DNA from: Marinomonas flavescens
GTDB taxonomy: Bacteria; Pseudomonadota; Gammaproteobacteria; Pseudomonadales; Marinomonadaceae
Length of the DNA: 64,000 bases
Direction of reading: 5' to 3'
NCBI RefSeq assembly: GCF_004352835.1
Contig: NZ_SJSB01000007.1
Coordinates: 62,001-126,000, forward strand
In this document: positions 39,289 to 48,263 of the stretch, piece by piece
How positions within the stretch are numbered: the first letter of the stretch is position 1
Layout: every line of letters starts with the position of its first letter
The notes under the pieces: model-generated
The model's input: the letters and a program-made list of their open reading frames with translations, nothing else
Database searches by the model: none
What the model was told of the DNA's origin: nothing
Translations under genes and position numbers: made by a program

Positions 39289-39903
39289 TTAAAAAGTATA
39301 ACCAACACCTACCATAACTGACACTGGATCAATTTCTGTATGAAATGTTCCCTTTGCAGTTCGCACATCAGTATCAATGTCCATATACCAAACAGACGCA
39401 TTCGCAAACCAGTTCTTAGCAATTTTAGCATCTACACCCGCTTGTGCAGCCCAGCCTAAAGAATCATCAACGCTAACATCTGTATCTGCTAAGGCACCTT
39501 TGCCTTTCTCGTCAAAGAAGAAAGTGTAGTTAACACCCGCTCCAACATAAGGGCGAATTTTACTGTCAGCTTTACCAAAATAATATTGCGCCATCAAAGA
39601 AGGAGGTAACTGAGAAACTTCTGCGACCTTGCCTAAGCCTTTTGTAGAGACATCATGAGTAAATGGCGTCGCTAACAGCAATTCAACCCCCATATTGTCA
39701 GTCGCCATGTAAGTCAAGGTAGCTGCTAATTGGGTATCATTGCTTATATTAAGTTCACCAGTTCCTAACACGTTATCACTGCTTTCATTCGGCATAACAA
39801 TAGCGGCACCGCCCCGCACGAAAAAATCGCCTGCATTATGAGCAAGAGCAACGGAAGAACAAAGCGCAGAAACAAGAGCAACAGGGATAAGTGCTTTCAT
39901 CAT
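39289..39903 (-). CDS. ompW: OmpW-family outer membrane protein
   Basis: OmpW forms an eight-stranded outer membrane barrel with a hydrophobic channel. From ATG 39903 the protein has 204 residues, with a signal peptide ending at VALA before HNAGDFFVRGGA. PYVGAGVNYTFFF and the C-terminal VMVGVGYTF end in Phe, the outer membrane sorting signal. AAGGAA precedes the start; the longer ORF is not needed. An FNR-like box lies 70 bp upstream. Confidence 0.93.
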   Translation of the reverse strand: MMKALIPVALVSALCSSVALAHNAGDFFVRGGAAIVMPNESSDNVLGTGELNISNDTQLAATLTYMATDNMGVELLLATPFTHDVSTKGLGKVAEVSQLPPSLMAQYYFGKADSKIRPYVGAGVNYTFFFDEKGKGALADTDVSVDDSLGWAAQAGVDAKIAKNWFANASVWYMDIDTDVRTAKGTFHTEIDPVSVMVGVGYTF

Positions 39904-39972
39904 CAGATTCCTTTTTTTAGTCAAATGAAATATCAATGACGAGCAAGGTACCAAGTCTGATACAGTAAAATG

Positions 39973-39986
39973 TTAATCTAGATCAA
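39973..39986 (-). promoter_or_regulatory. FNR/ANR-like box upstream of ompW
   Basis: On the minus strand TTGATCTAGATTAA matches the FNR consensus TTGAT-N4-ATCAA with one mismatch. The site centre is about 76 bp before the ompW ATG. In E. coli ompW is known to respond to FNR. I could not place a clear -10 to fix the class. Confidence 0.55.
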
Positions 39987-40213
39987 GGTTTGCCTAGCGC
40001 AAGCCAGCAAGCACGACACAACCCCAATCTATGTCAATAAAAGCACACTATTTTGAATGCACTCTGCATTTGATTTTCGGTCAATTTACTTTACGAACAT
40101 TCAGTTAGTGAATTACTTGATTAGTAAACCATATATTTTATTTTGGTAAACAGATTTACCCAAATGATCGAACTGGTTAGACTTAGCGCAACTTTTGTGT
40201 GGAATTAAATCTT

Positions 40214-41095
40214 ATGCCAATACTTATTGCCGTCACCCTTCTATGGGCATTCTCATTCAGCTTAATTGGCGTTTATCTCGCTGGACAAGTTGACCCCTGG
40301 TTTTCGGTGCTAATGCGCGTAGCGCTCGCCACCATGGTTTTTTTACCGTTCTTGAAAATCCGTCAGATTGAACCAAGAATTGCCTTTAAACTAATGATTT
40401 GTGGAGCCTTGCAACTCGGCATAATGTACGGATTTTACTACCAATCCTTCCTCTATTTATCGGTACCGGAAGTGCTTTTATTCACGGTTATGACACCAAT
40501 ATACGTTACATTACTGAATGGATTGTTAGACAAACGCTTCAATATTGGTTTTCTTTTTAGTGCTTTATTAGCCGTACTAGGTGCTATTGCCATTCGCTAT
40601 CAAGGTATTAACGAAGGCTTTATTAAGGGCTTACTCATTGTACAAGGTGCGAACCTTTGTTTTGCTGCCGGTCAAGTGGGCTATAAACGTATCATGGCAA
40701 AAGAGCGCCCTGATATACCACAGCGAACAATATTTGGCTGGTTTTTCATCGGTGCTCTTATTGTTGTTATTCCTTGCTTCCTAGCCTTAGGCAACGTAGA
40801 TAAATTACCGACAACGCCATTGCAATGGGGTATTTTGACCTACCTTGGTATTATTGCTTCAGGTTTAGGGTACTTTGCTTGGAATAGAGGAGCGACGTTA
40901 GTCAACATAGGAACACTTGCTATTGCGAATAATTTATTGATTCCTGCTGGCATACTAGTGAACGTTCTCTTTTGGAATCGTGATGCCGACATACTTCGAC
41001 TTGCGATCGGTGGTGGTATTATCCTATTAGCGCTTTGGGTAAATGATAAGTTCAATCAAAAACTGGCCAATAAATCAGAAGTTCAAACCGCTTAA
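40214..41095 (+). CDS. EamA/DMT-family transporter
   Basis: The 293-residue protein has ten hydrophobic helices in two EamA repeats (about 1-140 and 150-285), the drug/metabolite transporter fold. The second repeat contains LTYLGIIASGLGYFAWNRG, typical of this family. It probably exports an amino acid or metabolite, but the substrate is not visible. ATG 40214 is preferred to the GTG at 40199. The region between ompW and this gene (310 bp) holds a near-palindrome, TTTGGTAAA and TTTACCCAAA, about 50 bp upstream that could be a regulator site. Confidence 0.85.
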   Translation: MPILIAVTLLWAFSFSLIGVYLAGQVDPWFSVLMRVALATMVFLPFLKIRQIEPRIAFKLMICGALQLGIMYGFYYQSFLYLSVPEVLLFTVMTPIYVTLLNGLLDKRFNIGFLFSALLAVLGAIAIRYQGINEGFIKGLLIVQGANLCFAAGQVGYKRIMAKERPDIPQRTIFGWFFIGALIVVIPCFLALGNVDKLPTTPLQWGILTYLGIIASGLGYFAWNRGATLVNIGTLAIANNLLIPAGILVNVLFWNRDADILRLAIGGGIILLALWVNDKFNQKLANKSEVQTA

Positions 41096-41112
41096 GTAAA
41101 AAATAATAGACA

Positions 41113-41142
41113 AAAAAAACCTGCAAATTTGCAGGTTTTTTT
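41113..41142. terminator. Bidirectional terminator, palindromic
   Basis: AACCTGCAAA and TTTGCAGGTT are adjacent inverted copies; with the flanking seven A and seven T the whole 30 bp is a perfect palindrome. It ends the EamA gene on plus and the DUF2057 gene on minus. Confidence 0.85.
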
Positions 41143-41183
41143 GTTTCTAAATTTGTCTTTCTGTTTTTAATCAATAAACAATA

Positions 41184-41918
41184 TTATTGAACTAACCAAA
41201 CTTGGAAGGCTTTACGCTCTACTGGTGTCGCTTTATTGAACCAGAAGGTCAGCATCTCAAATTGTGTATTTTTAGCTTTCGGCTGATGCATGTTATCTAC
41301 CATCCAAATACGGAAGTCTTTGCGAGTTGCTTCATCTGATTTATTAAACCAGAATTGTAACATTTGAAATTCATTGGCTTCAGTAACGGATTTTGGCGCA
41401 GGAGCAGGCGCATACGTTGCCGCAGAATTAGCCGCAGCGGCAACACCGACACCAGTGAAAGTTTTAATCTCTTCTAGATAATCACGAGTAGGTTGAAAGC
41501 CAGATTTAAAAGGCAAGATTCTCTCTTTGTAATCTACCTTACTGCCGTCTTTCGTATTAACAATGGTAAACGTCGGTTTATCAGCGTAATTAGAAGCTTT
41601 TACATCAGTGCGAATATATGGTGCTTTAAGCTCAAGATTCACATCTTTTTTCATATCTAAATCAATAATAATTGGTTCAGATTTGAACAAATTAAAACTG
41701 TCACTATTACGAAGCCCCTGGTGGTAACGTACGACAATTTGATGATGCCCTGGCTTTAGATCAACTTTAAAATCTGAACCAAAATCTCCCCCATCTTTCA
41801 GGTCAACATACATGATTTCGTATGAAACAGGGACTTTAAATTCCGCAGCAACAGCATGGGTGGTGATAGCTCCAAGTAGAATTGAGCTAGCTAGAATAGT
41901 GGTGTTCTTAAAGCGCAT
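41184..41918 (-). CDS. DUF2057 (YccT-like) periplasmic protein with duplicated C-terminal module
   Basis: The 244-residue protein has a signal peptide ending near AVAAEF and a DUF2057 domain (about residues 25-150), with YEIMYVDLKDG and GHHQIVVRYHQGL. Family function is unknown. After an Ala/Pro-rich linker (APAPAPKS) two similar modules follow: EFQMLQFWFNKSDEATRKDF and QFEMLTFWFNKATPVERKAF, each ending in a W-hydrophobic tail (IWMV, VWLVQ). The duplication of about 38 residues is unusual for the family. Confidence 0.82.
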   Translation of the reverse strand: MRFKNTTILASSILLGAITTHAVAAEFKVPVSYEIMYVDLKDGGDFGSDFKVDLKPGHHQIVVRYHQGLRNSDSFNLFKSEPIIIDLDMKKDVNLELKAPYIRTDVKASNYADKPTFTIVNTKDGSKVDYKERILPFKSGFQPTRDYLEEIKTFTGVGVAAAANSAATYAPAPAPKSVTEANEFQMLQFWFNKSDEATRKDFRIWMVDNMHQPKAKNTQFEMLTFWFNKATPVERKAFQVWLVQ

Positions 41919-42131
41919 AGTTGGCTCCCTAAAGGCACGGCTTATGTTTTATCACGAGCCTATTTTTAATAATATTGTTATTCGAATACTGTCGAACCCG
42001 TTTATATTTCATCAATCTACCATAAAGCCAAAAAGAGTTTAGTATTATCTTCATTTTGCTTAATAACTTGCTGAATTTTGTCTTTTTTCTCATCCTAAAC
42101 AAGAACATCACTATAGAGATTGATTATTACT

Positions 42132-42377
42132 CTATGGCCTAATTGGCCCACCGCCGCGATGATCTCCACCACTGTATTTACTATCATTCTTACCTGAGCT
42201 GTCTATCGGTCCATTACTTTTTTTAGCACTTAGAGATCCAGTTAATGGCCCCGTTGGCCCACCACCACGGTGATCTCCACCTTCATAATCATTATTTGAA
42301 AATAATGAGCACCCTGACAGACTCAAGATGGTAACCATAATGGCAATCTGTTTTAGTTTGTTCGTTAGTCGTGTCAC
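42132..42377 (-). CDS. Small lipoprotein with GGDHRGGGP repeats
   Basis: The 81-residue protein has a lipoprotein signal with lipobox LSGC at residues 20-23. The mature part is short and Gly/Ser/Asp-rich. The nonapeptide GGDHRGGGP occurs twice, at about residues 33-41 and 70-78, with a Ser/Lys-rich middle. His and Asp in the repeats might bind metal, but this is a guess. I recognise no family. It stands alone upstream of the aceA terminator. Confidence 0.65.
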   Translation of the reverse strand: MTRLTNKLKQIAIMVTILSLSGCSLFSNNDYEGGDHRGGGPTGPLTGSLSAKKSNGPIDSSGKNDSKYSGGDHRGGGPIRP

Positions 42378-42473
42378 TGGCTTACTCCTATTGACCTTAT
42401 TAGGTTAATGCTAAGTAGCTTAAAAAGAAAAGGCAAACAAAGCCTGCCTTACTTAACACTTTATTTTGCGCAT

Positions 42474-42508
42474 AAAAAAAGGCCAGCAATCACAATATTG
42501 CTGGCCTT
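42474..42508 (-). terminator. Terminator of aceA
   Basis: AAGGCCAGCAAT and ATTGCTGGCCTT form a 12-bp perfect stem with a 6-nt loop; the minus strand ends in seven T. It lies 44 bp after the aceA stop. Confidence 0.85.
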
Positions 42509-42552
42509 ACAAAGACACACTTAAGGAAAATAGCTAAGGGAATAAACTAACC

Positions 42553-44157
42553 TTAAGAAGATACGGCGAACTGATTCATCGTATTGTCTTTACCTGACGC
42601 TTTCAGTGCTTGCGCCCCAGAGAAGTACTCTTTATGGTCATCACCCATATTAGAGCCAGACATGTCCTGATGTTTTACGCAGGCCAAGCCTTGGCGGATC
42701 TCTTTACGCTGCACTTCTTTCACATACCCCAGCATGCCTTGATCGCCAAAGTAGTCTTTCGCTAAATTGTCGGTAGACAATGCCGCAGTATGGTAAGTCG
42801 GCAAGGTAATTAAATGGTGGAAAATACCCGCTTTCTGCGCCGCGTCTTTCTGGAAACAACGAATACGTTCATCCGCTTCTATCGCGAGCTCTGTCGTATC
42901 GTATTGAGAAGACATCAACTGATCACGCTGGTAATCCGCGGTGTTTTTACCTTCTTCCAACCAGGCATCAAATACTTGCTGACGGAAGTTTAACGTCCAG
43001 TTAAACGAAGGACTGTTGTTGTAAACCAGTTTCGCATTAGGCACCACATCACGAATACGATTGACCAGTTCTGCGATTTGGCCAATGTGCGGCTTCTCTG
43101 TTTCAATCCACAACAAATCTGCGCCATTTTGCAATGAAGTAATACAATCCAACACCACACGATCTGCGCCAGTGTCCGCTTTAAAGCGCACTAAGCCATT
43201 TGCTAAACGGGTTGGTTTGATTAAACGATCACCTTGTTTAATGGCCATATCACCAGACTGCATGTCTGCAAGCGAGGTCACTTCATCGCCATCTAGGTAG
43301 GCGTTGTATTGATCTGCTAAATCGCCTGGCTCACGAGATACTGGGATTTTTTGCGTCAAACCAGCGCCTAAAGAATCAGTACGCGCCACGATGACACCAT
43401 CGTCCACTCCCAGCTCCATAAACGCATAACGTACCGCGTTAATTTTCGCTAAGAAATCTTCATGTGGCACCGTCACCTTACCGTCTTGGTGGCCACATTG
43501 TTTGGCGTCAGATACTTGGTTCTCGATCTGAATACAACAAGCGCCCGCTTCGATCATTTTTTTCGCCAACAGGTAAGTCGCTTCTTCATTACCAAACCCT
43601 GCATCAATGTCTGCAATGATCGGGACAACATGAGTTTCAAAGTTATCAATTTGCGTTTGCGCCGCTTGCTCTCGCACTTGATCGCCAGCTTCTCGGGCTT
43701 CGTCCAAGTCTTTAAATAGATGCTGAAGCTCACGTGCATCCGCTTGTTTTAAGAAGGTATAAAGTTCTTCGATCAAGGCTGGTACAGAGGTTTTCTCATG
43801 CATAGACTGATCTGGTAAAGGACCAAATTCAGAACGCATTGCCGCCACCATCCAACCTGATAGGTACAGGTAACGGCTGCGTGTGGTACCAAAATGCTTT
43901 TTAATAGAAATCATTTTCTGTTGGCCGATAAAACCGTGCCAGCAACCTAAAGACTGGGTGTAATTCCCTGCATCGTTATCGTAGCTTGCCATGTCTTCAC
44001 GCATAATTTTAGCCGTGTATTTGGCGATGTCTAAACCACTGGTAAAACGATTCTGCAATTGCATTCTGGCCACGTTCTCAGGGTTAATCGCCCCCCATGT
44101 GCCTTGTTGCTGAATTGTCTGTGCTGCCTGCTGAGTTTTATTTTTGTAAGTTTGCAT
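42553..44157 (-). CDS. aceA: Isocitrate lyase
   Basis: Isocitrate lyase splits isocitrate into succinate and glyoxylate in the glyoxylate shunt. The 534-residue length marks the long subfamily of Pseudomonas and marine gammaproteobacteria. The catalytic Cys221 lies in KQCGHQDGKVTVP, with DIDAGFGN and the substrate region upstream. It lies 119 bp after glcB on the same strand, with its own terminator, so the two genes form a glyoxylate-shunt unit read from the side of the divergent regulator. Confidence 0.96.
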   Translation of the reverse strand: MQTYKNKTQQAAQTIQQQGTWGAINPENVARMQLQNRFTSGLDIAKYTAKIMREDMASYDNDAGNYTQSLGCWHGFIGQQKMISIKKHFGTTRSRYLYLSGWMVAAMRSEFGPLPDQSMHEKTSVPALIEELYTFLKQADARELQHLFKDLDEAREAGDQVREQAAQTQIDNFETHVVPIIADIDAGFGNEEATYLLAKKMIEAGACCIQIENQVSDAKQCGHQDGKVTVPHEDFLAKINAVRYAFMELGVDDGVIVARTDSLGAGLTQKIPVSREPGDLADQYNAYLDGDEVTSLADMQSGDMAIKQGDRLIKPTRLANGLVRFKADTGADRVVLDCITSLQNGADLLWIETEKPHIGQIAELVNRIRDVVPNAKLVYNNSPSFNWTLNFRQQVFDAWLEEGKNTADYQRDQLMSSQYDTTELAIEADERIRCFQKDAAQKAGIFHHLITLPTYHTAALSTDNLAKDYFGDQGMLGYVKEVQRKEIRQGLACVKHQDMSGSNMGDDHKEYFSGAQALKASGKDNTMNQFAVSS

Positions 44158-44276
44158 GGTTAAGCCCTCTTATTTTAGGTTAGGTTTTTAGTTTCTTTGG
44201 CAACAGCCAATATTTGTTAAATCATCAAATTCAGATACGTTGTCTTTTGCTCTCTATGGTCTTGCTTGCCTTACCT

Positions 44277-46490
44277 TTACTCTTGAGCAGCGGCTTTCGC
44301 TCGTACTCGGTAGGTATGCAAGAGAGGCTCGGTGTAGCCATTTGGCTGCTCGGTCCCTTTAAAGATCAAATCCTTCGCCGCATTAAAGGCGAAACTTGAA
44401 TGCTCGTTGGCCGTCATTCCGGCTGGCGCCATTGGCTGATAATCTGGCGTATTTTTATTTTGCTCATCGACCACTTTTGCCATTCGCTCCATCACCGCCA
44501 TCAGATGGTTTTTGTTGCAAATGCCGTGCAGTAACCAATTCGCCAAATGCTGGCTAGAGATACGCAAGGTGGCACGGTCTTCCATTAGGGCCGTGTTGTT
44601 AATATCAGGCACTTTTGAGCAGCCAATACCCGCTTCTACCCAGCGCACCACATACCCCAATAGACCTTGAACATTGTTCTCAATTTCACGCTCGATGATG
44701 TCGGCCGATAAAGCTTGACCAGGTTGAATAACCGGAATCCGCAGTAAATCAGTAAACGTAACGGGCGCGCGCTGCTTGATCTTCTCTTGCTCTGCAAACA
44801 CATCCACTTGGTGATAATGCAAAGCATGTAAAGTCGCCGCCGTTGGTGAAGGTACCCAAGCGGTATTGGCTCCGGCTTTCGGGTGCGCGATTTTGGTTTT
44901 CATCATCGCGGACATCTCATCTGGCATTGCCCACATGCCTTTGCCTATCTGCGCTCGACCTTGCAAACCACATTGCAACCCCATGTCGACATTACGATCT
45001 TCATAAGCACCAATCCACGCTTGGGCTTTAATCTGATCTTTGGGTAAAAATGCTCCCGCCTGCATGCTGGTATGGATCTCATCGCCGGTACGGTCCAAGA
45101 ACCCGGTATTAATGAACACCACCCGTTCTTGCGCCATGCGTATGCATTCTTTTAAATTCAGTGTGGTGCGACGCTCTTCATCCATAATGCCGATCTTTAG
45201 CGTGTTCTTCGCCAAGCCCAATAGCTGCTCAACACGAGAGAATAGCTCACAGCTAAACGCCACTTCTTCTGGTCCATGCATCTTCGGTTTTACGATATAA
45301 ATACTGCCTGTACGGCTATTACTAAGGCCCTTTTCTCGCTCTAAATCCAATGCACCGATCAAGGCGGTAACCACCGCATCTATGATGCCTTCAGGTACAA
45401 AATCGCCGTTTGAGTCTTGGATCAAATCCGATTCCATCAAGTGACCAACATTGCGGATCAGCATTAAGGAGCGAGCAGATACACAATATGTTTCACCTTC
45501 TAAATCGGTAAAAATACGATCTGGATTCATCCGACGAGTATGAGTTTCACCGTCTTTCTCAAAGCGAGTCTCCAATGTGCCTTGCATCAAACCTAACCAG
45601 TTTTGATAAATTTCTAATTTATCTTCGGCGTCTACTGCGGCCACAGAATCTTCACAATCCATAATGGTGGTCAGTGCAGACTCGATGATGATGTCATCGA
45701 TATTAGCTTTATCGTGTATGCCATTTTTGCCATTACGATCGAATTTGATCTCTACATGCAGGCCGTTGTTTTTTAGCAAAATCGACTCTGGCTCGGCTTT
45801 TTGACCATTCAGCGCAACAAACTGACATGGCGTTTTTAAGCCGGTTTGATGACCATCAGCAAAGAACGCCAAGATATGGTGGTAGTACACAACATAGCTT
45901 GTTACATCATGATGAGAACCTTCATCAAGAGGGAAAGTGTTATCTAGAAAATCTTTCGCCTTGGCGATAACCTGTTGACCTCGTTGGGTATTATGACCAC
46001 CAGCCAAATCTTGCTCACTATGGGCAATCACATCAGTACCGTAAAAGGCGTCGTACACACTGCCCCAACGAGCATTGACTGCGTTCAACGCGAAACGAGC
46101 ATTTTTCAGCGGCACAACCAATTGAGGACCTGCCAAGCGCGCGATCTCATCATCCACATTGTCTGTGCTGACGGTGACGTCCCCACCCGCTTTCACCAAG
46201 TAACCAATATCTCTAAGAAAAGATTCATACTCAGCCACATCCATTGGCTGACCTTGTTGCTCTTTATGCCATTGGTCAATTTGTTGCTGCAGGCGAGCTC
46301 GCGTTGCTAACAATTGGCGATTTACGGGCGCTAGATCGTCGATCAACAAAGTCAATTCATGCCAAAATGTCTCAGCATCTAAGCCACGAAGCGGCAGGAC
46401 ATCGTTATCAAGAAAGCGACGAAAATCATCATTTACCAACAGGCTTAGCCCATGTTGCATCTCATTGTTTTTATTTTGTGATTGCTTCAT
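44277..46490 (-). CDS. glcB: Malate synthase G
   Basis: Malate synthase condenses glyoxylate with acetyl-CoA to give malate. The 737-residue protein is the G isoform, a single-chain TIM barrel with extra domains. Visible marks are IMDCEDSVAAVDAEDK near the catalytic centre, FINTGFLDRTGDEIHTSM and NTAWVPSPTAATLHALHYH. The start has AAGGAAAG upstream. It is the first gene of a shunt unit with aceA and is divergent from a RamB-like regulator across 131 bp. Confidence 0.95.
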   Translation of the reverse strand: MKQSQNKNNEMQHGLSLLVNDDFRRFLDNDVLPLRGLDAETFWHELTLLIDDLAPVNRQLLATRARLQQQIDQWHKEQQGQPMDVAEYESFLRDIGYLVKAGGDVTVSTDNVDDEIARLAGPQLVVPLKNARFALNAVNARWGSVYDAFYGTDVIAHSEQDLAGGHNTQRGQQVIAKAKDFLDNTFPLDEGSHHDVTSYVVYYHHILAFFADGHQTGLKTPCQFVALNGQKAEPESILLKNNGLHVEIKFDRNGKNGIHDKANIDDIIIESALTTIMDCEDSVAAVDAEDKLEIYQNWLGLMQGTLETRFEKDGETHTRRMNPDRIFTDLEGETYCVSARSLMLIRNVGHLMESDLIQDSNGDFVPEGIIDAVVTALIGALDLEREKGLSNSRTGSIYIVKPKMHGPEEVAFSCELFSRVEQLLGLAKNTLKIGIMDEERRTTLNLKECIRMAQERVVFINTGFLDRTGDEIHTSMQAGAFLPKDQIKAQAWIGAYEDRNVDMGLQCGLQGRAQIGKGMWAMPDEMSAMMKTKIAHPKAGANTAWVPSPTAATLHALHYHQVDVFAEQEKIKQRAPVTFTDLLRIPVIQPGQALSADIIEREIENNVQGLLGYVVRWVEAGIGCSKVPDINNTALMEDRATLRISSQHLANWLLHGICNKNHLMAVMERMAKVVDEQNKNTPDYQPMAPAGMTANEHSSFAFNAAKDLIFKGTEQPNGYTEPLLHTYRVRAKAAAQE

Positions 46491-46597
46491 CTTACTTTCC
46501 TTTTCTCATCTACCTGTCTTATCGGGATATTGCTAACGAGTTCCAATTGCTTGATTTTTAGTCTACGACAAACTAAATTAGAATTTCACAATAAGAA

Positions 46598-46610
46598 TTA
46601 CACAGTGTAA
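46598..46610. promoter_or_regulatory. Palindrome between glcB and the regulator gene
   Basis: TTACACAGTGTAA is a perfect 13-bp palindrome 11 bp before the regulator ATG and 108 bp before glcB. It is a candidate site for the neighbouring regulator, but this is inferred only from position. Confidence 0.4.
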
Positions 46611-46621
46611 ATTTTACAAAA

Positions 46622-48145
46622 ATGAAAAATAAAAATAGCCTTATCCGTAAAGCCCATTTTTTGGGTACCAAGATCCGCAACCTCAGAAAACGCAACCGTT
46701 TGACGATGGAAGACCTGTCTGCCAGATGCGTAAAAGTGAACGCGGAATACGCGCCGTCTGTCTCTTATTTGTCTATGATAGAGAGGGGGAAACGCGTTCC
46801 CAGTGAAGACGTGCTGGAGATTATTGCCAGTGTTTTCCAGAAAAACATTGAATGGTTTCTAGACGACATTCCAGAAGAAGACGCGATTGTGCCGCAAAAA
46901 GGCTCCGGTGGCGGCCTTAATGGTATGGCCCTTGAACCGAATTTCTTATTTTCAAAAGAAATTCTACAAATTGCCATTCCTGAAATGCTTTCCCAAACCG
47001 GTACCAGTGGTCGTCAATTCGCTCACCTTTTGATCCGCGCTCACCAAGAACACCATCAAAATCATTTTCCTGATTTAGAACGCGCTGCAGAAGAAGTTGG
47101 CCAAAAACGCCTACCTCTTAGTCTTGATGAAATAGTCGCTATTACCAAGCAGATGGGCTTACAAATCAAATGGTTCCGTAAGACACCATTGTCAGTACTA
47201 GAAAGCATGGGGATCAACGAACAACATGTGGTGACCTCGTTCTTTGAGCCACCCAATCAGATCTACATTAATCAGATCATGAAATCACAACCCCAGCGGC
47301 TAAAGTACAATCTTGCTGTGCACATTGGTCATGCGGTACTGCACGACAAAGATGGCATGAGAAACGTACTGGTCACTGGGCGTAATGAGATTTCCCCATT
47401 GCAAGCACCGCATTCACGAGCGCAAACTTCGGGTATGGACGCGCAAGATATTCTCTACGCTTGGCGGGATTTTGAATGCAGTTTTTTTGCGGGTGCACTA
47501 CTGTGCCCAAAAGTGCCTTTCCGGCAACTGCTTGATCGAAATGGTTACGAAATTAACACAGCAAAACTGGCTGGTGTCTCAGAGTCTGTTGCCATGCGTC
47601 GTATGACTGCGGTATCACCTTACCCACACTGGCATTATTTTGACGCCTTCGCTCCGGGAAAACTCAAAGCCGTATACCGTGGTAATGGCATTCCCTTGCC
47701 CTGGGGGAACATGAGCTTGGTAGAAGACCCTTGCCAGAATTGGGCGGTATTTCGCATGATTACTGCGCCAACTACGGGCACATCGGCGCAGATTTCTATC
47801 CTAAATGTCGGCGACGAACCTCGCATCTATGCCTGCGAATCCATTAAGGTAGAAGACCTGACGGGCAGTAGCCATGTGTTGTGTTCTGGTATTGATTTAA
47901 ACCCTGCAATTGAAGCCCAAGGCAAAGACGCCATTGCGATTGCTCAAGAACTAAAACACGCTTGTTTCAGTGGTGGCGGTACATCGGCTATCCCTAACGC
48001 GATGAAAAAAGACCTCATGAGCGTGGCAAAAATACTCAACATCAACTGGGTAGAACGCGGCATAGACAATGACGCTAGGCTTATTTGCCCTCGCGGTTCA
48101 GTTTGCCCAAGAACCCCAAGCTGCTACCAACCCTGTGGTGGCTAG
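46622..48145 (+). CDS. XRE-type regulator of RamB-like family, DUF955/DUF2083
   Basis: The 507-residue protein has an XRE helix-turn-helix at about residues 12-70 (LRKRNRLTMEDLSARC, VSYLSMIERGKRVPSED), an ImmA/IrrE-like domain (about 150-290) and a DUF2083-type C-terminus. The metalloprotease HExxH is degraded to VHIGH (AVHIGHAVLH), so protease activity is not expected. The tail has Cys489, Cys495, Cys501 and Cys505, which could bind a metal or Fe-S centre. RamB of Corynebacterium, of the same domain type, controls the glyoxylate genes. Here the gene is divergent from glcB-aceA, which supports the same role. No Shine-Dalgarno precedes the ATG. Confidence 0.85.
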   Translation: MKNKNSLIRKAHFLGTKIRNLRKRNRLTMEDLSARCVKVNAEYAPSVSYLSMIERGKRVPSEDVLEIIASVFQKNIEWFLDDIPEEDAIVPQKGSGGGLNGMALEPNFLFSKEILQIAIPEMLSQTGTSGRQFAHLLIRAHQEHHQNHFPDLERAAEEVGQKRLPLSLDEIVAITKQMGLQIKWFRKTPLSVLESMGINEQHVVTSFFEPPNQIYINQIMKSQPQRLKYNLAVHIGHAVLHDKDGMRNVLVTGRNEISPLQAPHSRAQTSGMDAQDILYAWRDFECSFFAGALLCPKVPFRQLLDRNGYEINTAKLAGVSESVAMRRMTAVSPYPHWHYFDAFAPGKLKAVYRGNGIPLPWGNMSLVEDPCQNWAVFRMITAPTTGTSAQISILNVGDEPRIYACESIKVEDLTGSSHVLCSGIDLNPAIEAQGKDAIAIAQELKHACFSGGGTSAIPNAMKKDLMSVAKILNINWVERGIDNDARLICPRGSVCPRTPSCYQPCGG

Positions 48146-48194
48146 GCTGTTTCATACCCTGTTTGGCGATAAACCTTGGCTTAGCTTCAACTTT

Positions 48195-48231
48195 ACGTAA
48201 CTGGCAAATAGACAGGCTATTTGCCAGTTAC
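48195..48231. repeat. Perfect 16-bp stem-loop between convergent genes
   Basis: CGTAACTGGCAAATAG (48195-48210) and CTATTTGCCAGTTACG (48216-48231) are exact inverted copies around ACAGG. It lies between the regulator stop and the MFS stop. No T-run follows, so it may be a factor-dependent or RNA-stabilising hairpin. Confidence 0.6.
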
Positions 48232-48263
48232 GTGTCTTCATCCACTCTATTTATCACACTGCT

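Noticed and set aside
44214-44399. A 61-codon plus-strand frame between aceA and glcB
   Set aside because: It overlaps the end of glcB antisense and has no family match.
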